A stretch of 14,004 bases of DNA from an uncultured Collinsella sp. Lineage in GTDB: Bacteria; Actinomycetota; Coriobacteriia; Coriobacteriales; Coriobacteriaceae. This document shows positions 1 to 6,103 of this stretch, one piece after another. The notes under the pieces were generated by a model. It saw nothing but the letters and a program-made list of their open reading frames with translations, made no database searches and was not told the DNA's origin. Within the stretch, counting starts at the first letter, position 1. Each line of letters starts with the position of its first letter. The stretch covers positions 1 through 14,004 of the forward strand of contig URIJ01000036.1 in assembly GCA_900547835.1 (NCBI GenBank). The letters run 5' to 3'. A program made the position numbers and the translations under genes.

Positions 1-276
1 CGTCCCGGCATTCAGCATCAGGGTAGCGCTGCGACGCGGAAATCGCGCGCCGTTGCCGCGCCCCGCAGTGCCCGCTTCCCCCGAGAACAATTATCAGTGC
101 AGGTAAACGGCTTGCGCATTTTCGGAAAACCGGGGGATGGTCGACCCACACGGTTCAAACGTAGTAGATAGGCCGCTTTCGTGGTTCCGCGCCAAAACAG
201 TCTTTTTTGGGCGAAGTGGCAGGTGGTATCCTTGGTAGCTCTGTGCTGCAAACGCACCTTAAACGCAAGGAGTCCC
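1..276. other. Region upstream of tex, no gene recognised
   Basis: I could not assign a gene here. Frame 1 on the + strand is open from the window edge to a TAG at 169-171, but the translation is Arg/Pro/Ala-rich and looks like nothing I know, so it could be the tail of an upstream gene or chance in GC-rich DNA. A near-palindrome TTTTCGGAAAA lies at 119-129. A weak hairpin at 190-213 (CGCCAAAA pairing with TTTTGGGCG, one bulged base) precedes tex. A possible -10, TATCCT at 227-232, has no convincing -35. The tex promoter is probably in this stretch but I cannot place it firmly. Confidence 0.4.
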
Positions 277-2424
277 ATGGATCTTATCGCCCAGCTCGCC
301 CGCGAGCTCAACCTTAAGGCCGCCAACATCGAGGCGGCCGTCAAGCTCATCGACGAGGGCAACACCATTCCCTTTATCTCGCGCTACCGCAAGGAAGCCA
401 CGGGCGGCATGGACGACGTCGCCCTGCGCGCGCTCGACGAGCGCCTGTCCTACCTGCGCAATCTTGAGCAGCGTAAAGAGGACGTCATCCTGCTCATCGA
501 CGCCCAGGGCAAACTCACGCCCGAGCTCGAGCAGCAGATTCGCGAGGCCACACAGCTCCAGCGTGTCGAGGACCTCTATAAGCCCTACCGCAAAAAACGC
601 ATGACCCGCGCGCAGAAGGCACGCGAGGCCGGCCTGGAGCCGCTCGCCAACATGATCATCATGCAGGCCTCGGCCAAGGGCAGCGCACTCGACGCCGCCG
701 CGGCATACGTCAACGAGGAGGCCGGCTTCGACACGCCCGAAAAGGCGCTCGCCGGCGCGGCGGACATCGTGGCCGAGACGGTGGCCGAGGACCCCGAGAA
801 CGTCGCCGACCTGCGCGCCTTTACGCAAAACACCGCCGATATCGTCGTCGAGGCCACCGACCCCGCCGAGAAGACCCCCTATGAGCCGTACTACAACTAT
901 GACGAGCCGCTGCGCCGTATACCCAACCACCGCGTGCTGGCTATCGACCGCGGTGAGCGCGAGGGCAAGCTCCGTGTGCGCGTGAATGTCGACGGTGCTG
1001 CCGCTGCAGCGCGCCTGGGCAGCCGTTGGCCCCGCCGCCAGGGCGTCTTCGCTCCCGTCTTTGACGCCGCCATCGCTGACGGTTACAAGCGCCTCATGGC
1101 CCCCTCGCTGGAGCGCGAGGCCCGCGCCAAACTCACCGTTCGCGCTCAGACCGAGGCCATCAACGTCTTTGCCAAGAATCTCGAGGGCCTGCTCTCGGCG
1201 CGTCCCGTGCGCGGCGCCCGCGTGCTCGCGCTCGATCCGGGCTACCGCACCGGCTGCAAGGTCGCCGTCATGGACGAGACCGGCAAGCTACTCGACCACG
1301 GCGTGGTCTACCCCACCAAGCCGCGCCACGACGTCGCCGGCACCAAGCGCGAGCTCGCCCGCCTCGTCAAGAAGGACAGCGTCAACACCATCGTCATCGG
1401 CAACGGCACCGCCAGCCGCGAGACCGAGGAAGTCGTCTCGGAGTTTATTGCCGAGCAGGCGCCCGGCCTTCGCTACACCATCGTCAACGAGGCGGGCGCG
1501 TCGGTGTACTCCGCCTCCGAGCTCGCGAGCCAGGAGTATCCCGATCTGGATGTCACCGTACGTGGCGCCATGAGCCTGGGCCGCCGTCTGCAAGACCCGC
1601 TGGCTGAGCTCGTCAAGATTCCGCCCCAGTCCATCGGCGTTGGCCAGTACCAGCACGACCTTGACCAGGCCGAGCTTTCGCGCACCCTGGGCCACGTGGT
1701 GGAAGACGTCGTCAACCGTGTGGGCGTCGACGTCAACACCGCGAGCGCAAGCCTGCTGGGCTACGTGTCGGGCATTACGCCGAGCGTGGCAAAGAATATC
1801 GTGGCCTACCGCGAGGAAAACGGTGCCTTTACCGATCGCCGCCAGCTTAAGAAGGTCCCCAAGCTGGGACCCAAGGCATATCTCAACGCCGCGGGCTTTT
1901 TGCGCATCAGCGGCGGCAAGAACCCGCTCGACGCGACAAGCGTCCACCCCGAAAGCTACGAGGTGGCCACGTCCGTCCTGGAGCGTGCCGGCGTTAAAGC
2001 CAGCGAGCTCAGCCGCGGCGGCGTGCCCGACATCGAGCGCCGCCTGGGCAGCATCTCGGCGCTGGCAAGCGACCTGGACTGCGGCACCCTCACGCTCATC
2101 GACATCGTCAACGAGCTCAAGAAGCCCGGCCGCGACCCGCGCGACGACGCGCCCGAGGTGGTCTTTAGCCGCTCGGCGCTTTCCATCGACGGCCTGGAGC
2201 CCGGTATGGAACTCAAGGGCACGGTGCGCAACGTCGTCGACTTTGGTGCCTTCGTCGACGTGGGCGTGCACCAGGACGGCCTCGTGCACATCTCCAAGCT
2301 GGCCAACCGCTTCGTCAAGCACCCGAGCGACGTGGTGCGCGTCGGCGACACGGTCAAAGTGTGGGTCGAAAAGGTCGATCGCGACCGCAAAAAGATCTCC
2401 CTCACCATGGTGCAGGGGAAGTAA
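277..2424 (+). CDS. tex: Tex family RNA-binding transcription accessory protein
   Basis: 715-residue cytoplasmic nucleic-acid-binding protein. Domains in order are the helical Tex N-terminal region (about 1-200, including IPFISRYRKEATGG at 31-44), a YqgF/RNase H-like domain (about 315-440, LALDPGYRTGCKVAV), helix-hairpin-helix motifs (about 485-545, VGVDVNTAS and GAFTDRRQLKKVPKLGPKA), and a C-terminal S1 RNA-binding domain (about 643-711, GTVRNVVDFGAFVDVGVHQDGLVHIS). Length is close to, slightly under, the usual 720-785. I chose ATG 277 because AAGGAG sits at 267-272 and the Tex N-terminal homology begins directly at MDLIAQLARE; an in-frame GTG at 181 would add 32 residues unlike the family. 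Tex homologues are linked to transcription and RNA metabolism, but the exact role is not settled. It stands alone and converges on the transaldolase gene downstream. Confidence 0.96.
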   Translation: MDLIAQLARELNLKAANIEAAVKLIDEGNTIPFISRYRKEATGGMDDVALRALDERLSYLRNLEQRKEDVILLIDAQGKLTPELEQQIREATQLQRVEDLYKPYRKKRMTRAQKAREAGLEPLANMIIMQASAKGSALDAAAAYVNEEAGFDTPEKALAGAADIVAETVAEDPENVADLRAFTQNTADIVVEATDPAEKTPYEPYYNYDEPLRRIPNHRVLAIDRGEREGKLRVRVNVDGAAAAARLGSRWPRRQGVFAPVFDAAIADGYKRLMAPSLEREARAKLTVRAQTEAINVFAKNLEGLLSARPVRGARVLALDPGYRTGCKVAVMDETGKLLDHGVVYPTKPRHDVAGTKRELARLVKKDSVNTIVIGNGTASRETEEVVSEFIAEQAPGLRYTIVNEAGASVYSASELASQEYPDLDVTVRGAMSLGRRLQDPLAELVKIPPQSIGVGQYQHDLDQAELSRTLGHVVEDVVNRVGVDVNTASASLLGYVSGITPSVAKNIVAYREENGAFTDRRQLKKVPKLGPKAYLNAAGFLRISGGKNPLDATSVHPESYEVATSVLERAGVKASELSRGGVPDIERRLGSISALASDLDCGTLTLIDIVNELKKPGRDPRDDAPEVVFSRSALSIDGLEPGMELKGTVRNVVDFGAFVDVGVHQDGLVHISKLANRFVKHPSDVVRVGDTVKVWVEKVDRDRKKISLTMVQGK

Positions 2425-2433
2425 ACCGCCAAG

Positions 2434-2647
2434 CAAGGGTCCCCCCTCTCGCGACGTGCAAAATCGCGAGTATTCTGCAAATTCCACCGTTCCGGATGCC
2501 CCTCAGAGACGAAAAAGCAAGAAACAGCCCCCGTTTTAGCGTCATCAGAGCCAAAACGGGGGCTGTTCCATGCTTCACCCAGCTGGTAAAAGCCTTTACC
2601 TTGCTGAATACTCTCAATTTTGCACGGCGCAGGCGGGGGTACCTTTG
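2434..2647. repeat. Nested inverted-repeat element between convergent genes
   Basis: The outer arms 2434-2479 and 2602-2647 are 46 nt each and complementary at 37 of 46 positions by my alignment. Both arms carry a GTGCAAAAT core and a GAGTATTC core in matching positions. Inside them is a perfect 15-bp hairpin (2523-2567), and next to the right arm a small one, GGTAAA-AGCC-TTTACC (2585-2600). Nothing in it looks coding. The arrangement resembles a miniature inverted-repeat element or a large RNA structure; which one cannot be told from a single copy. Confidence 0.75.
2523..2567 (+). terminator. 15-bp hairpin, candidate tex terminator
   Basis: AACAGCCCCCGTTTT (2523-2537) pairs perfectly with AAAACGGGGGCTGTT (2553-2567) around a 15-nt loop. 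It lies about 100 nt past the tex stop. No U-run follows on the + strand; on the - strand a T-rich stretch follows (complement of 2509-2522). It could therefore stop transcripts arriving from the transaldolase side, or from both sides, or be part of the larger repeat. Confidence 0.45.
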
Positions 2648-2650
2648 TCC

Positions 2651-2666
2651 ACGGCAGGATATGGAA
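2651..2666 (-). repeat. Copy of the 3' end of the neighbouring transaldolase gene
   Basis: ACGGCAGGATATGGAA here is identical to 2807-2822, which encodes the last codons of the transaldolase ending at 2805. Read on the minus strand this copy still spells GFHILP, the shared C-terminus of both transaldolases in the window, then runs on as WTK with no stop. The two copies flank a 140-bp stretch (2667-2806) with a long hairpin near its middle. Either a palindromic element inserted and duplicated its target, or this is the stub of a lost third transaldolase copy. Confidence 0.6.
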
Positions 2667-2702
2667 GCCTATCACCAACCTACCGGCAAGTTCGTGTCGG
2701 CA

Positions 2703-2774
2703 GCCCCGGCCTTTCCTTTGCCTAGCGCGACCCTCGCGAAGCGCGTGAGCGATAGGGAAAGGAAAGGCCGGGGC
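2703..2774. repeat. Long REP-like hairpin downstream of transaldolase 1
   Basis: Arms 2703-2728 and 2749-2774 pair at 24 of 26 positions, starting GCCCCGGCCTTTCCTTT and returning AAAGGAAAGGCCGGGGC. The 20-nt centre can extend the stem (CTCGCG with CGTGAG around AAGCG). It starts about 30 nt beyond the transaldolase stop on the minus strand. No U-run follows on either side, so it looks like a REP-like or mRNA-protecting structure rather than a classical intrinsic terminator. Confidence 0.7.
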
Positions 2775-2804
2775 GAACAACCCGCGATGTAGCCAGCGTT
2801 CGCG

Positions 2805-3509
2805 TTACGGCAGGATATGGAAACCGAGCGAGGCGATATCCTTGGCAAAACCGCGCACGGTATCGAGCGAGACCTCGTACGGGTCACGGCCGATGTTCTT
2901 ACGCTTGGCCAGGATGCTGTTGGTCACCGTGATGATCTGGCAACCGCATCCTTCCGCCTGGTAAATATTGATAAGCTCACGCGTGGACGCCCACAGGACC
3001 TCGCAGTTGGGCTTGGCGGCGGCCTTCTTCACCGACTCCGTCATAAACGGAATGGGATCGACGCCGGTGTCAGCGATACGGCCGGCAAAGAGCGAGATGA
3101 TGGACGGCGTCTCGGCATCAACGGCCTCGACCATCTCGTCGACCTGCGTAGGCGTAAAGATGGTGGTGACGTTGACCTTGATGCCATCGGCCGAAAGCTT
3201 GCGCACCAGCTCGGCGGTGGACTCGCCCTTGGTAGTCACGCACGGAATCTTGACGTAGACGTTCTCGGCCCAGGTAGCGATATCGCGGGCCTCGACCTCC
3301 ATGGTCTCGACGTCGTCGGCAAAGACCTCAAACGAGACGGACACATCGGTGATGTGGGCCAGGACCTCCTTGGCAAACGCGCGGTAATCCGTCACGCCGC
3401 CCTTCTTCATAAGGGACGGGTTGGTCGTGAAACCCTGAACGTTGCCGTTCTCGTACATGTCGAGCATGCCCTCGAGGTTTGCACCGTCAGCGAACACCTT
3501 GATTGCCAT
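2805..3509 (-). CDS. Transaldolase family protein (small TalC/FSA-like subfamily), copy 1
   Basis: 234-residue class I aldolase-fold enzyme of the transaldolase/fructose-6-phosphate aldolase family, cytoplasmic. The Schiff-base lysine is K87 in VYVKIP. By recalled alignment to TalB, the other catalytic positions are D8, N30 (TTNPSL), E61 (SFEV), T115 (NVTTIFT), S139 and F141 (SLFAGRI). E. coli FsaA has Gln at the E61 position and Tyr at the F141 position, so this set is transaldolase-like despite the FSA-like length. Start ATG 3509 is preceded by GAAAGGAA at a good distance; a longer in-frame start at 3533 adds residues outside the homology. It is about 80% identical to the copy at 6104-6814. 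It lies beyond the PTS operon terminator, so it probably has its own promoter. Sure of family, not of the exact reaction. Confidence 0.9.
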   Translation of the reverse strand: MAIKVFADGANLEGMLDMYENGNVQGFTTNPSLMKKGGVTDYRAFAKEVLAHITDVSVSFEVFADDVETMEVEARDIATWAENVYVKIPCVTTKGESTAELVRKLSADGIKVNVTTIFTPTQVDEMVEAVDAETPSIISLFAGRIADTGVDPIPFMTESVKKAAAKPNCEVLWASTRELINIYQAEGCGCQIITVTNSILAKRKNIGRDPYEVSLDTVRGFAKDIASLGFHILP

Positions 3510-3733
3510 CTGCCTGATTCCTTTCGCTTGCACATGGGCGATAAACTGCTAAACACTTTACCTACGTTTATCAAGGCGTGAGCTGCGGGTTTTCATCTTC
3601 TCGGCGAACGGTTTTGCAGTTTTACCATTTTTATATCGACACCCCAGCGGCAAAACGTTTTTGCTGATCATCGCGGTTGATTCCGTTCGCGGCGCAGAGA
3701 CAGCGCTTCACCGGTGCGTTTTCACAACCACTC
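3510..3733 (-). promoter_or_regulatory. Leader and probable promoter region of transaldolase 1
   Basis: No gene is visible between transaldolase 1 and the PTS terminator, and the stretch is AT-richer than its surroundings. On the minus strand there is a TTGATA that could be a -35, with a poor TAGCAG 17 nt on, and further upstream a TATAAA (around 3630) with no good -35. A near-perfect inverted repeat GCAAAACGTTTTTGC (3650-3664, 6-nt arms) could be an operator. The TATCGAAAGC boxes of the other transaldolase promoter are absent here, suggesting different control. The part 3777-3833 is the 3' leader of the EIIC gene and holds nothing I recognise. Confidence 0.35.
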
Positions 3734-3776
3734 CAAAACAAAAAGCGGTGACGCCTCATTTGAGACGTCACCGCTT
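3734..3776 (-). terminator. Intrinsic terminator of the PTS operon
   Basis: Read on the minus strand, AAGCGGTGACG (complement of 3766-3776) pairs over 11 bp with CGTCACCGCTT (complement of 3743-3753). The inner CTCA/TGAG bases can extend the stem. A T-rich run (TTTGTTTTG, complement of 3734-3742) follows at once. It lies about 60 nt past the EIIC stop and separates the operon from transaldolase 1. Confidence 0.88.
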
Positions 3777-3833
3777 CCGTGTAGGAGCCGGTTATCGGAG
3801 CTCCGCCCGATTAGGGCTTAAAGTGTGCCTGGA

Positions 3834-5225
3834 TTACTCTTCCTCAACGTGGTTGATCACAGCGCCCTTGGTGTGGATGAAGTTGGGGACAAAGGCGACG
3901 ATCAGAAGGACAGCGAGAATCGCGTAGACACCGGTGGTACCGAAGGCCTCGGCAGCGCGGCCGAGCGTAATACCAATAACGGAGAAGTCGAAGTCGCCGA
4001 ACGTAGTGTTCTTGAAGCCGAAGACGTCAAGAACAGGCAGGAGCAGAGCAGGGGCAAAGGTGATGAGCAGGCCGTTGACGAAAGCGCCAAGAGCTGCACC
4101 CTTGCGGCCACCGGTAGCATTGCCGTAGATGCCGGCGGTAGCACCGCAGAAGAAGTGAGGAACCATGCCCGGGATGATGAAGATACCGAGGGTAGCGCCC
4201 ACGATGAACATACCGACCACGCCACCGATAAAGGAAGCGACAAAGCCGAGAATGACGGCGGTGGGAGCGTAGGGGAAGAAGACGGCGCAGTCGACGGCGG
4301 GGATGGCACCGGGGATCAGCTTGTTGGAGATGCCCTGGAAGGCCGGGACCAGGTCGGCGAGAATCATGCGGACGCCGTTGTAGACGATGGTGACGCCGAC
4401 GGCGAAGGACAGAGCACAGGTCAGGGCGTAAACAATCACGTTGTCGCCGCCAGCGGTCTTGGTAACGACCGCAGGATCTGCGATGTAAGCGGCGAAAGCG
4501 GTAACCAGGTAGAAGAAGGCCATGGTAAGAGCCGTGGAGATGGTGGTGTCGCGCAGGAAGGCATACTTCTCGGGAACCTCGATCTTCTCTGTGCTGTTCT
4601 CCTCGGCGTCCTTAGCAAACAGCGTACCGACTGCAGCGGAGATATAGTAGGCAAGCGAGCCGAAGTGACCCATGGCGATCTCGTCGCCATCGGTAACCTT
4701 CTCGGTGAAACGCTGGCCGACGGCGGGAAGCATAGCGCTCACGAGGCCCAGGAACATACCACCCACAATGATAAGCTGGACATCCTCGAAGCCAGATGCC
4801 TGCAGAACAGCAGACAGCAGGCAAGCCATGAACATGCTGTGATGGCCCGTCAGGAAAATGTACTTAAACTTGGTAAAGCGAGCAATGATAATGTTCACGA
4901 CATAGCCGAGAATCAGGATCATCATGGTCTGAACGCCGAGGACGCTCTGAGCCATCGAAACAACGACCTCGTTGTTGGGCACGACGCCGGTGATGTGGAA
5001 ACCGGTCTCGATGAAGGTACCCAGCGGAGCAAGGTTCTCCTGAACAACAGCGGCGCCGGCGGACAGCATGATGTAACCAAGAATGGGCTTCAGGGTGCCC
5101 GTCATCACCTTGTGGGCAGGACGCTTAAGCGCGACAAGGCCCACAAAGGCAAATAGACCCATAATCCACGCTGGCTTGGTCAGAATCGATTGGATAAACT
5201 CAAGTATGGGAAGGATGGCTTGCAT
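3834..5225 (-). CDS. ulaA: PTS ascorbate/SgaT-family transporter subunit IIC
   Basis: 463-residue integral membrane permease, about the length of E. coli UlaA (465). It translocates the sugar that EIIB phosphorylates. UlaA-family marks are FLTGHHSMFM (about 124-133), KVTDGDEIAMGHFG (176-189), GVRMILADLVPAFQGISNKL (284-303) followed by IPGAIPAVDCA (304-314), and IPGMVPHFFCGATAGIYGN (351-369). Many hydrophobic segments alternate with short loops, and the protein ends in an acidic EEE. ATG 5225 has AAAGGAAG upstream; an in-frame GTG at 5270 lacks a ribosome site. Last gene of the unit transaldolase-EIIA-EIIB-EIIC. Ascorbate specificity is not supported by the context, since no lactonase, decarboxylase or epimerase gene is nearby; a pentose, pentitol or other sugar acid is as likely. 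Family is certain, substrate unknown. Confidence 0.93.
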   Translation of the reverse strand: MQAILPILEFIQSILTKPAWIMGLFAFVGLVALKRPAHKVMTGTLKPILGYIMLSAGAAVVQENLAPLGTFIETGFHITGVVPNNEVVVSMAQSVLGVQTMMILILGYVVNIIIARFTKFKYIFLTGHHSMFMACLLSAVLQASGFEDVQLIIVGGMFLGLVSAMLPAVGQRFTEKVTDGDEIAMGHFGSLAYYISAAVGTLFAKDAEENSTEKIEVPEKYAFLRDTTISTALTMAFFYLVTAFAAYIADPAVVTKTAGGDNVIVYALTCALSFAVGVTIVYNGVRMILADLVPAFQGISNKLIPGAIPAVDCAVFFPYAPTAVILGFVASFIGGVVGMFIVGATLGIFIIPGMVPHFFCGATAGIYGNATGGRKGAALGAFVNGLLITFAPALLLPVLDVFGFKNTTFGDFDFSVIGITLGRAAEAFGTTGVYAILAVLLIVAFVPNFIHTKGAVINHVEEE

Positions 5226-5249
5226 CTGCGCTTCCTTTCTCTCTAACGT

Positions 5250-5288
5250 GGGCGCGTTTCCCTCTTCCACAGGGAACCGCCCTTTTTT
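5250..5288 (+). other. Intercistronic hairpin between EIIB and EIIC with a T-run on the opposite strand
   Basis: GGGCGCGTTTCCCT (5250-5263) pairs with AGGGAACCGCCC (5271-5282), with small bulges, and is followed on the + strand by TTTTTT (5283-5288). That is a textbook terminator facing the strand opposite to the operon. For the operon mRNA the same sequence is a hairpin preceded by an A-run, lying between the EIIB stop and the EIIC ribosome site. Confidence 0.65.
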
Positions 5289-5296
5289 GTGCCGCT

Positions 5297-5572
5297 TTAG
5301 GCGTTAGCGGCGGCCGCCTTGATTGCCTCGAGGGCGTCTTCGCGGATCTTCTTCTTGTTCACATAGCTGCGAACGATCACAACGTTGCCGTGGAGCTCGG
5401 GGGCGAGTTCCTTAACGGTGATGAACAGATCCGGATTTGCGGAAGAAGCACCGTTCAGGTCCATAGACTCAACGTCGGCCTTGATGCCCTCCTCCTCGCA
5501 AAGCTCCTCGACTTTGCCAGCGAGCATCAGGCTGGACCCGATGCCGTTTCCGCATACGGTGATGATATGCAT
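5297..5572 (-). CDS. ulaB: PTS ascorbate/SgaT-family phosphocarrier subunit IIB
   Basis: 91-residue soluble EIIB. The phosphocysteine is C7 in the loop VCGNGIGSS close to the N-terminus, the layout of the UlaB/lactose-type IIB fold. It takes phosphate from the EIIA histidine and passes it to the sugar bound by EIIC. ATG 5572 has AGGAAGG 5 nt upstream. It sits 75 nt after EIIA, a gap holding two small hairpins, and 71 nt before EIIC, a gap holding a larger one. Length and motif are normal for the family; nothing is missing. Confidence 0.93.
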   Translation of the reverse strand: MHIITVCGNGIGSSLMLAGKVEELCEEEGIKADVESMDLNGASSANPDLFITVKELAPELHGNVVIVRSYVNKKKIREDALEAIKAAAANA

Positions 5573-5595
5573 GGCAACCTTCCTCTCCTACACGT

Positions 5596-5634
5596 GACGG
5601 TTTTCCGTCTATCCAAAAGCGGCGACGCATCGCC
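5596..5634 (-). other. Pair of small hairpins in the EIIA-EIIB gap
   Basis: GACGG-TTTT-CCGTC (5596-5609) and GGCGA-CGCA-TCGCC (5621-5634) are both perfect 5-bp stems with 4-nt loops. They lie in the 75-nt gap between the EIIA stop and the EIIB start. They could affect mRNA processing or the ratio of the subunits; there is no U-run, so termination is unlikely. Confidence 0.4.
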
Positions 5635-5647
5635 GTGCCATTAAGGC

Positions 5648-6094
5648 CTAAAAGAATGAACGCATGGTCTCCAGAACCTGCTCGGGCGTATCGCATGCGC
5701 TGAGCTTGGCAACGCAGTCCTCGTCCTCGAACATCTGCGAAAGCTCCGCCAAGCAGCCAAGATGAGCCTTGGGGTCGGGTGCGCAAATACCCACGAGCAC
5801 GTGAACCGGATCGAAATCCTCGTGTCCAAACGCAATGGCAGGGTCAAGCGTGACGATACAGATCCCCGCTTCACTCACATTGCCATTTGCCTGAGCGTGG
5901 GGCATGGCGATGCCCTCTTCCAAGACCATATAGGGGCCGAATTTGTGAACCGATGAAATCATGGCGTCAACATAGCTCTGGTCGCATTTGCCAGCGTCTA
6001 CGAGCAACTTACCGCATGCCTTGATCGCTTCCTCCCAGTCGGAGGCCTCGACGTGGCAGGCAACAAGCTCGGGCTTAAGAAGATCGGTCAGCAT
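5648..6094 (-). CDS. ulaC: PTS sugar transporter subunit IIA (mannitol/fructose/ascorbate type)
   Basis: 148-residue cytoplasmic EIIA of the PTS_EIIA-2 family. The phosphohistidine is H66 in EEGIAMPHAQ, with the usual upstream FGPYMVLEEG (52-61), and the length matches UlaC. It accepts phosphate from HPr and passes it to EIIB. ATG 6094 starts 9 nt after the transaldolase 2 stop; the ribosome site (GAGGAGTAGGGGA) overlaps that stop codon, so the two genes are probably translationally coupled. It is a separate polypeptide, not fused to a regulator as in many SgaT clusters. Confidence 0.92.
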   Translation of the reverse strand: MLTDLLKPELVACHVEASDWEEAIKACGKLLVDAGKCDQSYVDAMISSVHKFGPYMVLEEGIAMPHAQANGNVSEAGICIVTLDPAIAFGHEDFDPVHVLVGICAPDPKAHLGCLAELSQMFEDEDCVAKLSACDTPEQVLETMRSFF

Positions 6095-6103
6095 GCTCGT
6101 CCC

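Noticed and set aside
181..276. Extended tex start at GTG 181
   Set aside because: There is no ribosome site before it, and the added 32 residues do not resemble Tex proteins; AAGGAG plus ATG 277 fits much better.
1288..2487. 399-codon minus-strand open frame opposite tex
   Set aside because: No start signal and no motif; tex on the + strand accounts for the whole region with all its domains.
1956..2780. Minus-strand frame joining GFHILP to a longer protein across the convergent spacer
   Set aside because: Only the GFHILP codons match the transaldolases; the rest is palindrome sequence and the tex antisense strand. Treated as a gene-end copy, not a gene.
2425..2804. CRISPR-like repeat array
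   Set aside because: The repeats are inverted and form two unrelated palindromes; there are no regularly spaced direct repeats and no cas gene.
3825..5156. 443-codon open frame on the + strand opposite PTS EIIC
   Set aside because: The composition is extremely acidic and Asn/Gly/His-rich, typical of the complement of a membrane-protein gene, and EIIC homology on the other strand is unambiguous.
3834..6094. Firm assignment of the PTS to ascorbate
   Set aside because: Only the transporter family supports it; the catabolic genes specific to ascorbate are absent from the window.
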